The notes under the pieces are model-generated. The model saw only the letters and a list, made by a program, of their open reading frames with translations, was not told the origin of the DNA and did not search any database. Shown here piece by piece: positions 1 through 12,147 of a DNA stretch of 29,398 nt (its first letter is position 1; every line of letters starts with the position of its first letter). The stretch is from Purshia tridentata (lineage: Eukaryota; Streptophyta; Magnoliopsida; Rosales; Rosaceae). The translations under genes were made by a program, and so were the position numbers. The stretch is from positions 1 through 29,398 of the forward strand of contig QANT01003869.1 in the NCBI GenBank assembly GCA_003254885.1, written 5' to 3'.

Positions 1-1106
1 TTTTTATTAGAAGATTAATATATATATATATATATATTAATAGATCTAAATTGTTAGTTTAGACCACATATTCAAACAAGAATTCGATTATTTTGATGAA
101 TAATGCAAATTGACAACTACGAACATAATATATATGTCAGAGTACTATAGCTATTTGGTAACATAACATTTCTTATTATTTTTTAATGTGGAGTTTATAT
201 TATATATACATAGGTATATATATAAGTTTTATTCTATATATTAAGAGAGTACGATGTAAATCTATACATGTACTCTAAAAAAGGGACATACTGAAAATAG
301 CACCAAGCGCTTGTTAAAGCACTCAACTATTATATACAGAAAAAAAAAAAGCTGCCAAGGGCTCGGCACTTACCAAGCACTCGGCAATGGTTATCTGAAA
401 AAAAAAATACAAACATATACGTCCTAAAGAAAAATTATATGTATGAGTATGAATGTTAATTGACAATGATATACTGTTTATGTCCATTCATGCATGGCGG
501 GCACAAGATCGTGCAGAATCCAAAAGGGCTATGAATATAAAAAAAAGCAAACATGTTTAATTATAAGAATATATATTATATATATATATATATATTTTGC
601 AACCACAAAATATCATGATTTTGCATAAGAGAGAGAGAGAGAGAGAGAGATCCAGTTGTAACCTTAGCATCAAATATTTGTAAAAGAAATTAAGGTAAAG
701 TTAGTAAGTACTGTTATCACGTCTTTTCTCATAAAGCAACTATCTACCAAATATGCAAATTAGGGTTTAAAATATACTTGTCGTAGGGTTTATAATGAAG
801 TACTGAACATGAGATCGGCACCATTAGAAGATGAATATATACCCATTTGCATACGAATTTTCTCTTTATTACCTCCTATTGACTGAAATTTTCTCTTTTC
901 CAAACATTAAGCGACTCAAAAATCATTTCATAAGTAAACTAGTGAAATAATTAACAAAAACCCAGAATTAAAATAATTTTATTATAATATTGTCATTATT
1001 CATGAAGTTGAATCTCCAAATCAAAGCTTATATTGAAACAAAAAGCAATCGATAATCTATAAGTAAACATAGTATAATATATATAATTACCATCTATTAG
1101 AGAAAA
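1..1106. other. AT-rich intergenic flank, no gene seen
   Basis: No coding region is supported here. The stretch is strongly AT-rich and holds TA microsatellites at about 18-38 and 568-595, a GA microsatellite at about 628-650, and a small GC-richer patch at 352-388 with repeated CTCGGCA motifs. The last few hundred bases before 1107 would be the 3' flank of the minus-strand ALOG gene, but I cannot place its poly(A) site. Confidence 0.6.
628..650. repeat. GA dinucleotide microsatellite
   Basis: A run of about eleven GA units directly visible in the sequence. Simple repeats of this kind are usually polymorphic within a species. Confidence 0.9.
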
Positions 1107-1649
1107 TTACTGCATGGTGAAGTTGGGATTAGGATCATGGTTTGCCTTCATTAGACTCCTCTTCTTTTTCTTCTTCTTGTACGGAATTCCCCTTGCCTTG
1201 GCTTGAGAGTCCCTCACTTCACGCAGATACACTCGAATGGCTCCACTTGCAAATGGGTTTGTTTCTGGCAACCCACCATTCTCTTCATAAGCAGCTCTGA
1301 GCCGTCCGATCAGTGCATCAAGGCTGCCCCAAGCTTGCCTAAGAGGACAAGTGCAAGGCCCAGGAGGATCAGGCTGCCCAAAAAAGACACACCCTTGTAA
1401 GTGCACCTTGGTCTTTCCAAATTGGTCCAAGTACCTCAGGAAATCAAGAACGTGGTTGGAGTTACTCTGTGAGACCCCAACTGGAGGCCTCTGGTTCCTC
1501 AAGTACTGCCCAAAAGTGTTCCAATCCCGCCGCTTCTGTGACTCGTACCTGCTCAGCTGAGCGGGCGGCTGCTTCTGCTGCTGATCACGATCAACAGCAG
1601 AAGCAGAAGATGATCCTTGAACTACGTCTTTCCCTTTGTTGCTCGACAT
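1107..1649 (-). CDS. LSH: ALOG-domain nuclear protein, LSH family
   Basis: This single-exon gene encodes 180 residues of the plant ALOG family (LIGHT-DEPENDENT SHORT HYPOCOTYLS / G1), nuclear factors acting in organ boundaries, light-dependent growth and inflorescence architecture. Residues 1-31 form a Ser/Gln-rich variable N-terminus. The ALOG domain runs from about 33 to 157, opening with [18 protein letters not shown] and containing [17 protein letters not shown] zinc-ribbon insert is formed by His83, Cys87, Cys99 and Cys101 ([18 protein letters not shown] follows). A basic stretch KKKKKKR at 158-164 is the expected nuclear localisation signal. Established knowledge: the domain is thought to derive from tyrosine recombinases of DIRS-like retroelements but acts in DNA binding. 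Length (180) and lack of introns fit the family. The ATG at 1647-1649 is the only start giving a complete N-terminus. The domain is intact; which LSH member this is cannot be fixed without a tree. Confidence 0.95.
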   Translation of the reverse strand: MSSNKGKDVVQGSSSASAVDRDQQQKQPPAQLSRYESQKRRDWNTFGQYLRNQRPPVGVSQSNSNHVLDFLRYLDQFGKTKVHLQGCVFFGQPDPPGPCTCPLRQAWGSLDALIGRLRAAYEENGGLPETNPFASGAIRVYLREVRDSQAKARGIPYKKKKKKRSLMKANHDPNPNFTMQ

Positions 1650-1870
1650 CGCGGCCAGTGATTAATTTTTGTGTGTGTTTGTTTTAGCAGGAGAAGCTGC
1701 AAGGGAATTTGGAAGGGGGGAGAATAAAACAAATTTGCAGTGGGAGAGAAGTAAAGAAAAGAAAATAATATTGAACCAGATCACCTCAGGGGGGCTATCT
1801 AGCTAGTGAGGAGACATGGTATGGGACCAATGAAAGTGCTTTAGCTCCTCTTTTTCTTCCTCTCTCACAT
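1650..1870 (-). promoter_or_regulatory. Probable 5' leader and proximal promoter of the LSH gene
   Basis: Reading the minus strand, the bases before the LSH start are purine-rich, with GA-type tracts at about 1736-1770 and 1843-1867. This is common for plant 5' leaders and promoters. I see no convincing TATA box, so the transcription start is not placed. Confidence 0.35.
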
Positions 1871-4800
1871 AATTTTCTTGCTTTAATGGTACTATCAGAT
1901 AGTGTTAATAATACTTTATTATTTTCCAAATTTTTATTATTGTGCTTCCATCATCAAAGCAATCATTCTAGAGTATATTAGCGTAATTAGTACTATGGTT
2001 TAAGACGTGGGGTCACTAGCTAACCAGTGCTTAGTAACCCGAGTTAATTAGTGTGGGTTTCTTAATTCCCAACTCATGAATTAAGCTACAAGCTGAATGG
2101 TAATTCACTGCCGGTTAATTAGTTAGTCTCTTCAAATTAAGCATCTAACTCTTTATAATGTTAGGATCATCAAATTGATTTACTGAATTATTACAATATA
2201 CATATCTTATTTGAAATAAATGATCAAGTTCAGAATTAGTCCACATATAAATAAGTTAAATATTATCACATTATTTGCCCCCATTTCAAAAAATATATGG
2301 TGACATTATTCAAATGTAATAACCATAGTCATACTCATACGTACATAGCAGTACTGTTTCGATCACTTTTAGGTGAGTGTATTAACTAATAGATATGATA
2401 TTGAATTTGTGGAATGTTATATGGACTGCCTCAGTTCAATTTCCTGCCAATACGTTTTGTGATATTATTCATTTCTATAATGGATCCAAATTCATCAATT
2501 CTATATGGAAGGGATTGGTTCCTTCAGATTAAACTCAGTCCTATCTGGTTTCCTAGTTTCGAAAAGGTAGATTTTTGACTTTTGTAGGTGGGAGAGGGGT
2601 AGGCATATAGATATATATATATATTTATAGCCATATACAGTATTTAAGATGAGCTGGTTGACCCTCAAAGATTTTCCACTATAATATATAGTGTTGTAAA
2701 GAAATAAAACCATCATTACCAACTAGGCTTAACTATTCTGAATTAATGGCCAAAAAAATATAAGTCGCCTAGCTACCACGTGTGTCACCTAGCTGAGGCT
2801 TTTGGTGCTTTGTTGAGGAAGCCTTGTCAACAAAAAGAAGTTTTTTCGTATAATAGGATTATAGGAATACCATCACTACTGCCAATAATGCTTAGTGATG
2901 AATACTAAATAATATCTGATGTAAATGTTAGTGATGTTTTTGTTGTTTCCCTCCTGGTCTCCTTATCCTTCCTTCCTCACCTTTTGCCTTTTATCACAAA
3001 ATGGGTATAGGCCATGGGGTTTCAAATAGAAGTTTTGTTCCCAAAATTCAAGTAACATCTCTTTGAATTACTCCCTCCTTCCCCCACAAGAAAAATAACA
3101 TAGTGATTAAGTTTTTGATGTGATTGATCAATTAAATCGTTAGATGGAGTGTTACTAATTCACTTGTATTTTAATGCATGTATAAATTTGTCGTCCACCC
3201 ATATTATAACCTGTAACATTACATGATAATGTTATAGTCAGACGAAAAAATTTCTCCTCTTTAAGCTCACTCATGCATGCAGTTATGGGCTTTGATATTC
3301 TGGGAACCTATTAAAAATACAAGGCCTAAGGGACATAATTTTGTGAGCTGAGCATGTCTGCCCAATAAGCAAGGCCCAATGGACATAATTTTGATATTCT
3401 TTTTTCTCTTAAAAAAAAAATTAAAATCGTGAATTGGTATGTATGAGTATGACTGTATGAGGAATGTTGAGAAGCTAAGGCTGCTTGGTGAAACTGAATC
3501 ATATAAGTTTTGAATGTCTTTTTGATTATTACTTATTCATCAATAAAAATATAATTAAACTAGATGTAGGTTTGTCACAACGTACAACAATAAACATTGT
3601 TCATGGGGTTACATTTTGGTGCTAGCTGTACATAGAATTATAGAAACTTTTAAATTCCTAGAATGGTGATGGCATGACTTGAAAAGTAATATCTAATTAA
3701 TATCACATGGGGATGAGGTGGGAAAATTACTCTACTGAAGAAACAAACACTTACCAAGCAAAATTGATGGGTTTGATTAGACGAGACTGATAACGAAATG
3801 TGAAATAGTAATATTGCTCATCTGTTTCTAGATATTTCTTCATATTTTCAGGGCAATACTATTCTTCGTATATAGTATTGCTTTGGTTAGGCTGTAGGGT
3901 TTCAATTCGGAATTTGATCTTGCATTTTTTGACATTAGCACTCAGGGTCAGGGCCTTAGGCTCCTCCAGGCACCTAAACAATGGTATATATAATATTAAA
4001 AAGATGAGATGTGTTTAATTAGCTAAATGATCATTCCCTCTATTGTGTGGTTAAATTGCGACAACCACTACATTATTCTGTCGGATATTAATTAAGCAAG
4101 AGTCAAAATATACTTATCATAAGAGATTATTATAATCATGTGTGAAAGTGTAAAATATACCATTAATTCAGATCATACCACCATTCAATACAAGATCATA
4201 AAGAGATTAAACACCTTTAATTAGCACTAATTTCCTAAAAGCTTTCATGATGCAGTCCTTCAAAGGAGTACATATAACACATGGAACAGTTATTGGCATT
4301 AATACTTCAGAGAAGTGCATTGTACAAATGAATAGTGTGAATTACATTTCCCTTTCTTTATAAAGATGAACATCATTTTATTAGTCAAACGGTAACACAA
4401 TCTTTCGAAAGGACGTCTCAGATAAAATTAAAGATTCTTCAAATAAGTGCATTCTGGTGCTTAATGTAATTACATCTTTGCACTCCACCTGATTAGGTTT
4501 AAATCATACAAATAATTGGCTAATCACTTTAATATCCTACTTAAGTTATGTACAAGCTCAAAGGCTTGAATTTCACTCAAAAACATACATGCTAATTAAC
4601 CAATCAAGATGAATGTGATGATCGAGCAAAGCCATTCCCAGTAATATAGAGCATTAAAGTCCGGTTCATGTATCAGCATCCACAACAGTAAGTTCAGTAA
4701 CTGGCCATAAAAAGAGATTGAACTTTTCCTTGATGTCCCAACAATTCGATAAGTAGTACTATTAAGTTTTTAATGTAATTTGGACCTACATTAATTATGC

Positions 4801-7200
4801 TTGTCACGTACAGTTGGTGTTTAGTCTTTGAGAGAAGAGACTATTGCTGCTAACTAATAATTGAGAGCAAATGGTGACATTTCATCGGTTACTGACCATT
4901 AATTTTCACCCATAATTTATCAATATAACATTTGTGTCACCAGTTTTCATAGGCTGAATGGAATAACCATAATGAACTCATAGACCTACATATAGTCGCA
5001 ATAATTAGTCTAATTTGGTGATGACATGTTAAAAAAATATATATTCAGATAAGGGTACTCCTTGGAGGAAGAAAGTGGTAAACCAGTTAAAGCAAAAACT
5101 CAATTCTTATCTTCTGAAATGGTAGTAGTATTGACTCTACAGTTGGTACTATTAATTTCTCTGCACAAAATTTCTGCATCTGCAGAATTGCAGCAAATAA
5201 TCTCCATAATTCAAGCAGCATATCTTCATAATAGTAGCATAAGTTTAGCAGCAAGATCAAGCCAGTTATTTGGTGCCAGCCTACCACGCATGTTGTTTAT
5301 AGCCTGTGATATCGATTATCAATAGAGTATCGATATTGCGTAAAATTTGCAAATAATGAATGTATATTATTATTTTCTTACAATAAAGTGTCATGTGATT
5401 AACACTTAAAATAGATATTGCGAAAGAAACACAAGTTATAAGCAAGTTTCTCTCCATGATTCCAGCTACCAAATAAATCATCAATCTGGTACCAGCTAGC
5501 TCACCTTTATTCTGTGCTTTTTGACTTTTACCCTGTCTTAAATACTGTATTGAGATTTAATGCTAGGGATTTTAACCCCTGATTTTATGCACAAATGTTG
5601 TATAAACTTGTGTACAGTGAATAGATGAACATGCTCCTCACCATGTTTTCAATATGGGTAAAGATTTGTTGTGGTATAGTACGTGCAACCCCATATTAAT
5701 TAAGGCCATATTTGGGGTTGGATCATATGTATTTGAGAAAATTAGACTCAAGGTATAAGGGATATAATCCAACATAATAAGAATTACAAGATCTTCCACC
5801 ACTATAATATCTAGCTAATTTAACACAACACTTATACAGCTAAATAAAGAATTACAAATATGTAAGTGAACTGTCAACAATTAAATTTGAAAAACAACCA
5901 AAAACCAAATTCTTAAGGCTTTATCCATGAATAACTATCAAAATGTAAAATCATCAACTTGATAATGTGGACCAAGAGGCAATAGAAACAAGACATACGA
6001 ACAAAAGCATAAAAAGTGAGCTCAATCTCATGCAAAATTAATTTTTGATGATGAAATAAGGAGGTATTGAAGGACATAAACACACTCCTCCCATTTAAGA
6101 CACCTCCCACTTTAATCTCAGAAACGAGAATAAAAGCTCAGAACTTGTAAAACAAAACTCTCGGACTAGCAGGGGCTGGAACACACTAACATAAAACCAA
6201 AACAGAATAAACAAACAAAATTGTAGCTAGCACCACCAAGCAACAACTGCCAACACTTTGATAGGTAGATTAAAGGCGTGAAACCACAACCTTCCTCTGC
6301 TGTTATTGTTGCTGTCACTGTTCCATCACGCTAATCTCCCACTGCACCACCAATTATCCGATTCAGTGCGCATTGGTACTGCCACTAAAACTAGAAATCA
6401 GAAAAACTTTCATATTGAAAATTAGAAAAACTCTCGTTTAGAAAGAGGATAGTATCTTATAAGTCATATCAAAACCATAAAATTGAGAGATAAAAGAAGG
6501 AGCGGGCCCATGAGATACACAAGAGCCAACGCCACTTGGAAAACTTGACTCTGAGAGAGTTCAGGAGAGGGAAATTTTTTGATGGTGGATAGGGTTTGTG
6601 GCCAATGGGTTGGAGTGTCTCTGGAGGTTGGATCATAGAACAATGAATATAATAGAGCTTCATGAGACATGTGTGGACTCTTTTTTAACACGATCAAAAG
6701 CGAGTTAGGAAACCTAATAAATAAATAAAATGGTTTTAGGAACCACTGGTTCCTCATATCAAGAGAGTTCATTGGGGTTTGAAAAATATATTTAGGGGAG
6801 TTTAATTAGTAAATCTATCTTAAAATTTTATACCCGGTGAGAAGAGAAAGTGAGTGATTTTCATGCTTATGATAAAAACAAAATAAATAAACAGCTAAAC
6901 TTATTAAAGTGATTTTCACAAGGTGGCCTAGTGACTGACAAAGATTAGACAATCTTGTAGCCTGCAACCTAGCTACTAGCCTACTGTGAGCTCTAGTACT
7001 AATAGTGACCTCTATGATATGAGTCTATGACATAGATTGTTAATTTCTATAAAAATAATTACAATGTGGGCTTTTGCAATAACAATTTCTCCCATCAAAA
7101 GTTTGCATATTGAGCTTTTGTATATGGGCTTTGATTTGAATGCTAATTAACTGCTACACAGAACAGCGAATCTATGACTAAAATAGAACTTCCCCCAAAA
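1871..7200. other. Long intergenic stretch without a supported gene
   Basis: Over 5 kb with no reading frame I can tie to a protein family. Short open frames (for example 2501-2722, 5087-5287, 5913-6110 and 6464-6772) lack family motifs, consistent composition or plausible splice partners. A short imperfect direct repeat lies at about 3319-3345 and 3368-3395, sharing GGACATAATTTTG. The region at 3935-3975 contains a GC-richer patch (CAGGGTCAGGGCCTTAGG) that resembles the end of a decayed DNA transposon, but I could find no partner end. Noncoding RNA genes cannot be excluded by eye. Confidence 0.55.
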
Positions 7201-7299
7201 AGAAGACAAAACAGAACGAGTTCAAACTCAAAGAAGCCCAATTCGGATCCAAAAGCCTATGCCTGTGTCTGTGTCTGAAAGTCTGAGTGGCTGTACAAA

Positions 7300-7540
7300 A
7301 CATGGGAGATTAACAAACTTTCGAAAGATGCTGTCGTTTTGAGTTTCAGTAGATTACACGACGTCGTTACTAGCAAAATTTCCCCGCCCTACTTCCTTCC
7401 CCAACTCCAAGTCTCCAACTGTTACTTGGCACCAAAGATCCTTCCGTAGCCGACCCATACACAGATTTTAGTTTTCTCTTTGTCGCAACTGTCATAACTG
7501 TTCCTCTTATTTTCTCGGGAAAATTCTGCAAATTTCTTGT
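7300..7540 (+). promoter_or_regulatory. Probable promoter and noncoding first exon of the ABITRAM gene
   Basis: A palindrome ACGACGTCGT at 7358-7367 contains GACGTC, the core of bZIP (TGA/CRE-like) binding sites, about 180 bases before a candidate 5'UTR splice donor (CTT|GTAAGC, GT at 7539-7540). The matching acceptor is TTAG at 8099-8102, six bases before the ATG, giving a leader intron of about 564 bases. Long 5'UTR introns are common in plant housekeeping genes. No clear TATA box is seen, which also fits a broadly expressed gene. The promoter limits and the UTR intron are inferred, not shown. Confidence 0.45.
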
Positions 7541-8108
7541 AAGCTTTCATTCCCTTCTTGCTTCCGTGAATTTTGAATTAATTGTTTGCTTTATGCGTTT
7601 TTTTCTGATATTTTAGTTAATGAAAAACCAAAAGCTTTTCCTTAATATTACTATATTTCCTTCTCAATTGTACAGTGAGAACTGCTAACTGTGCATATGC
7701 AATTGCATTGGCGATGATTTAAACCTATATAAATTAATGCAAGGAGTTATGCTAATTAAGCTCGCTTTAGTTGCATATGTTTGGGGTTCTGGGTTTTGAA
7801 TGTTGAACTGTAAGCCTCAAATTTACTTCTCCCTTTTTTTATAGTTATTAAGCAAATCAAATTCAGCTTCAGGTGATATAGGCTGTGATTTCGAAAAGTA
7901 ATTTAATAATAATATTGCAAATTTAAAGTGGTAAGCACAAACACCTGGTTTGGTGAATGTGCTAATGTCCAAGCTTCCAAAATCCAACATCCAGAAATTG
8001 GTTAAGTGGAGCTTTAACAGTAGAACAGTCAGAAACCAGAATCTCTGAAAATTATATTTCTAATTGTAAAAACTGTGAAGTCTCATTTCTCTGCCATGTT
8101 AGATTCCA

Positions 8109-9459
8109 ATGAAAGAAGATAGTGTTGATGAAGCAAACAATGTGCAAGAACAAAAGGAACAAGTAGTACAAGACCAGGAGCTGCATAGGCTTCTTGTACC
8201 AAATGCAGATGACCTCCCTCTCACCCCTCCCTCCGCTGTCGAAGCCAACTTCGTCTCTTATTTTGCTCCAGGTTCATCTTTAATTATTTATTTGTTCTTT
8301 TGTTGAATTTTCTAATTTGAAAATATCACAATTATTTGTCTAAAACCAAACCTCTGTTTGGTTTCCAGATTTTATGAAACCAGGACACGACCAATATGTT
8401 TATCGCCATGCCAACGGGTACAAAACCCAGTCTTTCTCTTTATGTTTTGTATGTGTGTTTGTTAGTTTTTTGAACGGTGAATTTTGATTGTGTTTCTTGA
8501 ATTGTACTTTTATGTATAAGGTTGTGTGTGATTGGCTTGGCGCCAACACATGTGGCTTTTAAGGACAGAGGGGGTATCACAGCCATTGATTTCAATGTTG
8601 GGAAATCTGATCGCAGTGGGATTAAGGTTACTGGAAAGCGCAAGAAGGTATCTTTTCTTTCTCTAATCCCACAGAGGGTATTACTATTTAAATTATTTCT
8701 CTTTTTTGTTTTCACTAGTAGCTTGTAGAATTTGTTAGAAACTAAAAGTAGCAGAATTATTTCCTTATTGTTATAGTTGTTTTCACAAGCTGTGATTGGA
8801 CGTACTCATACTAGGCTTCTTTCTTTTTGAGCGGCTAATATTGTAGATTGTGGAGTCTTGAATTTGATGCATCATCATGTCAGTTCTTATATTATGATTT
8901 AGTAAATAGAAAAAAATGTACTTATGCAGAACGCACAGCACTTGGAATCCAACTCGGCTTTGTGTAAAGTTTGCACCAATGATGCTTCTTATATTGTGAG
9001 GTAGAAACCTTTCCTGTCAATATCTTCTTTGTCTTTCAGTTTTCAGTATTTTGCATCTAACTCCTTCCATGTATGAGGTTTGAAGTTGTGGTTGCTTTTG
9101 ACAGGTGTTGTGTAAAAGGCTCACTGTTGGAAGTGAATGATAGATTAATCAAGCAGCCAGAATTGCTTAACTCAGCAGTAAGAACCAGTTAATACCCTTG
9201 TATGAGCGGTTGTCAGATTTTGTGTGATATAGATCACCATGCTTGGAAATCTTATAATTGCATGGAATCAACTTAGGGAAATTATTTTTCTTGTATTTGA
9301 TGTTGATAACTGAAAAATCTAAATTTCCATATGCTAGCATAGGAAATAACAACAATCAGTGTCTAAAAACTAGTTGAGAAATACTGTTTTAGGGCTTGGT
9401 AAAGGATGAGAAATACTGCCTTAGGAAGAAAAGAGTTGCGTTTTAGGGTGAATAATGTT

Positions 9460-9502
<43 letters not shown>

Positions 9503-10020
9503 GATATGGGGGCTACTATGGCATACTTAACACATTTTTTCAGGGGTAGTATGTCTTTGGTAGCGAAATGCCATGAGGATAATTTACACCAATGCTACTC
9601 TTTAGGAACCTCATCATTTGTGTTTGAACATACTTGAGGTAGCTTTTATATGATTAGAGTCAATGCATGCTCCTTCTATTGGCATTGGTTGGGATAAGCT
9701 TAGGGTTCCCAAGTAACTTGGAATTATGGGATGGAAAAGATATGGAAGCTTCTTCTCTCTTTACATGCTTGAGGATTGAGTTTTACATCTGAAGATACCC
9801 TCAAGGGCTTCTTTGCACTTTTTGAAAGTGGTTTTGATTCTCTGTACTACTGTTGCAATTTGTAGCTTGCTTGCTCATTGTTCATTCTTATTCCTTCCTG
9901 TTCCAGGCAAATAGGGAAGGATACATTGCCATTATCATGCCAAAACCAGCAGATTGGCTCAAAGTCAAGGACTCAATGTTGGGTTTTGAAGAGTACAAAA
10001 AACTGAGGGAAGTTAGTTGA
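8109..10020 (+). CDS. ABITRAM: ABITRAM (FAM206/Simiate) homologue, six coding exons
   Basis: Joining 8109-8271, 8369-8417, 8521-8647, 8930-9000, 9105-9177 and 9907-10020 gives 597 bases, 198 residues plus TGA. All five introns are GT-AG and every junction keeps the frame. The product matches the Abitram/FAM206 family: an acidic N-terminal tail (about 1-45), then FAPDFMKPGHDQYVYRHANG across exons 1-3, LCVIGLAP, a basic VTGKRKK, the Cys-containing LCKVC and CCVKGSLLEVNDRLIKQP, and the terminal EGYIAIIMPK and EEYKKLRE. In animals this family is reported as an actin-binding, transcription-modulating nuclear protein with a fold related to lipoyl/biotinyl carrier domains; its plant role is largely undefined. 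The start is the first ATG in frame with the conserved core. The last intron (729 bases) carries a GA repeat. Tandem AATAAA signals lie at 10256-10261 and 10265-10270. The gene converges on the EP1-like gene at 10703. Confidence 0.9.
9460..9503 (+). repeat. GA microsatellite inside the last ABITRAM intron
   Basis: A nearly pure AG tract with two AAG interruptions, within intron 9178-9906. It explains the open frame rich in Arg-Glu repeats in this position, which is not a real protein. Confidence 0.9.
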
Positions 10021-10255
10021 CTTGACATTGAGTTTGCAAGTTGTCTCGTTACTGATCCTGGATGACTGGACGAGAAAGATAAAACATTAACATTACGATG
10101 TGAAATTGGATGCTTTGTCCATCGTTTGCCACATTAATCACTTGTGACAAAGCTTTTGACAGTCACAAATCATAGAAAATGGTTCATTGTCTTCCCCTGT
10201 TTTTGTATTATGTATAACTTTTTCATTTAAATTATTTCATAAGTAATGATTGTTG

Positions 10256-10270
10256 AATAAAAGAAATAAA
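10256..10270 (+). terminator. Candidate poly(A) signals of ABITRAM
   Basis: Two AATAAA hexamers at 10256-10261 and 10265-10270, about 240 bases after the stop codon. Cleavage would be expected some 10-30 bases later. Inferred from position only. Confidence 0.45.
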
Positions 10271-10702
10271 GCACAATCTGTTCATTGTTATGTAGTATTA
10301 CATTCTAATAATAAATATAATGTATTTAAATTTTATGGTTCTAGTCAGACACATGGTTCATTTATCACAAATTAGTTGACCAAATCGAGTTCATACAACA
10401 TTTACGGAATATTTGTACTCAATTTGTTGATGAACGCACTCATCGAATTTTAATCATGTTTCAAATGTTGGATGAAACAACTAGTAACTATGTTAAAACA
10501 CATTATTCCATTAGTCTTTGTTTTTATTAAAACTGTAAAAGATAACCAGTCACACAAATTCACATGACTAGCTATGAGCCTATGACATAAGCATCTGAGT
10601 CCAAACAAAAAGGCTATTACATAAACATCCATTCTTGATAAGCAGAGACCACATGCTAATTACAAATATAGCATATGCATGAAGCATGTGCCTCTAAAAT
10701 AT

Positions 10703-12091
10703 CTACTTTGAGTACTTGATGTAACCCACCGAAGTATTCACATCCTTTATAAGAGTCCCAAGCACCGGTGCAAGCAAACACTTGGAGCTATCTTCCCTGT
10801 AAAAGAACCCCAAACACTTACAGTCCTTATCACACTTAGCCCTGCATTCTCCCACCTGTATTGGACCATCCCCACCCTCCAAATAAGGACTCAAAAAGTG
10901 CTCAACGCCCACAATCTTGTAATAGTCCACCTTATTATTACCTCCTCCACTCTTACAAGCCCCCAAATTTGGTGGTGCACACTCCTTGCTCCAACCCAGA
11001 ATCCCTTTTGGGCTGGGGCACCCCACACACATGCCCTTACTACAATAGCCAAACGACCCACATTTTGATGGCAAAGCACATTCTCTAACGAAATAGCTTG
11101 AAAAGAAAGCAAAGCTCTCATCCCATTTGAAATGACTCACTTGGTCGTAGTAAGTATAGGCCTTGAGATTGCCATCTGACCCAAGTCTCAAAAATGAATA
11201 CGTAGCATTGTAATTGAGCTTGTTGAGGTTGATTTGGCCTCCGTTCCCAATTGGACGCACTTGTAGGAGATGCCGACGACTCTGTGCTGCTGGAGCACTG
11301 TCGTCTTGGTTCACAGTTAGCACAAGCTCATAAGCGGAGACGTTTTCAGCAAACCCAACCATGGTGTCGAAATCAAAAGTCACAGTGCTCCCATAGTTTA
11401 CACCTATCCACCCACCATACTTAAGCAGCTGACCAGAGCTGTTCAAGTACATGGTGAACCCATTATGGTCAAGAACAAGACTGTAGGGCCCATCAGAGCC
11501 GTCCGTGTCAGATGTACGGCTGACAAGCTTGTTACGGCCAGTGACGTTCCGTACGGACTGTCCCAGCAGAAGAGTGTCGGTGGGGTGGTCGAAGCTTTGC
11601 CATATGAACCGTCCCTTGTTGTCATGAAGCACCAAGTTGCCATTTCCGAGTAACTTGATGGCTCTAACGCCTTTGTTGGCTGTGTTTGTCTGCCAGACAA
11701 CCCTCCCGTTGGGCTGGGCGAGGACTAAGTTCCCGTCAAGGCCAAACGAGAGAGTTGCCTTCTCATGCACCGGGCTGAGGCGATTTGCGTCCCAAACCCA
11801 ACGCATGAGGTCTTCGTCGCTGGGAACACCAGCCCTGATGGCGAGTATGTAGGCATCAGGGGTGGTGTTGTAGAAGCATAGCGTGAAAGGGTGTGTGTAG
11901 AAAGTGTAGACATTGTTTTGTATCACTCGGTAGGTGGCATGATATTCGACAATTCGGTCTCCGAATTCGCCTTGGTTGATGATTTTGAAGGTTTGGTTTG
12001 CAGGGACTTGGGCTTGGGTGGGAGTGGCGAGGAAGATGACCAGGGGGAATAAGAGGAGGAGAAAAGGTGAATGTGCTGAAGTTTTTGCCAT
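10703..12091 (-). CDS. EP1: EP1-like secreted bulb-lectin/PAN glycoprotein, divergent copy
   Basis: An intronless 462-residue member of the EP1-like family (after carrot epidermis-specific secreted glycoprotein EP1), cell-wall/apoplast proteins with the lectin architecture of S-locus-type receptors but no transmembrane or kinase part. Residues 1-27 are a signal peptide (LLLLFPLVIFLATPTQA, cleavage before QVPANQT). A bulb-type lectin region spans about 60-200, including RWVWDANR, LDGNLVLAQPNGRVVWQTNT and WQSFDHPTDTLL. A Cys-rich EGF-like segment (CGSFGYCSKGMCVGCPSPKG) and a PAN/apple-like region ending in CDKDCKCLGFFY follow. The mannose-binding consensus QxDxNxVxY is degenerate (GLDGNLVLA, then LGNGNLVLH), so sugar binding is uncertain. 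It differs from the two forward copies by extra sequence, including a SRRHLLQVRP insert, by an unpaired Cys72 and by orientation: it lies head-to-head with the 13290 gene. It is the most diverged member of the cluster and looks intact. Confidence 0.93.
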   Translation of the reverse strand: MAKTSAHSPFLLLLFPLVIFLATPTQAQVPANQTFKIINQGEFGDRIVEYHATYRVIQNNVYTFYTHPFTLCFYNTTPDAYILAIRAGVPSDEDLMRWVWDANRLSPVHEKATLSFGLDGNLVLAQPNGRVVWQTNTANKGVRAIKLLGNGNLVLHDNKGRFIWQSFDHPTDTLLLGQSVRNVTGRNKLVSRTSDTDGSDGPYSLVLDHNGFTMYLNSSGQLLKYGGWIGVNYGSTVTFDFDTMVGFAENVSAYELVLTVNQDDSAPAAQSRRHLLQVRPIGNGGQINLNKLNYNATYSFLRLGSDGNLKAYTYYDQVSHFKWDESFAFFSSYFVRECALPSKCGSFGYCSKGMCVGCPSPKGILGWSKECAPPNLGACKSGGGNNKVDYYKIVGVEHFLSPYLEGGDGPIQVGECRAKCDKDCKCLGFFYREDSSKCLLAPVLGTLIKDVNTSVGYIKYSK

Positions 12092-12128
12092 CTAATGGTA
12101 TTTGCTACTTGCCAGTATACTTTTATGG

Positions 12129-12147
12129 GATATGTTATATATAACAT
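12129..12147 (-). promoter_or_regulatory. Candidate TATA box of the divergent EP1-like gene
   Basis: A palindromic GTTATATATAAC core lies about 45 bases before the minus-strand ATG. It would imply a very short 5' leader of roughly 15 bases, so another start further upstream remains possible. Confidence 0.4.

Noticed and set aside
1203..1687. Plus-strand open frames over the LSH gene
   Set aside because: They are antisense shadows of the conserved ALOG coding sequence.
5062..5325. 87-codon open frame with overlapping frame on the other strand (5087-5287)
   Set aside because: It opens with TTG, not ATG, has no recognisable domain and no splice context. It could be a decayed gene fragment, but nothing ties it to a family.
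6464..6772. 102-codon minus-strand open frame with a hydrophobic end
   Set aside because: No homology recognised, a second overlapping frame is open in the same stretch, and there is no promoter or splice evidence. A relic of a gene leader is possible but unsupported.
9455..9637. 60-codon frame with Arg-Glu repeats
   Set aside because: It is a translated GA microsatellite inside the last ABITRAM intron.
11443..11913. Open frames in alternative phases overlapping the minus-strand lectin gene
   Set aside because: Shadows of the well-supported 462-residue coding sequence; similar shadows occur over the other lectin copies.
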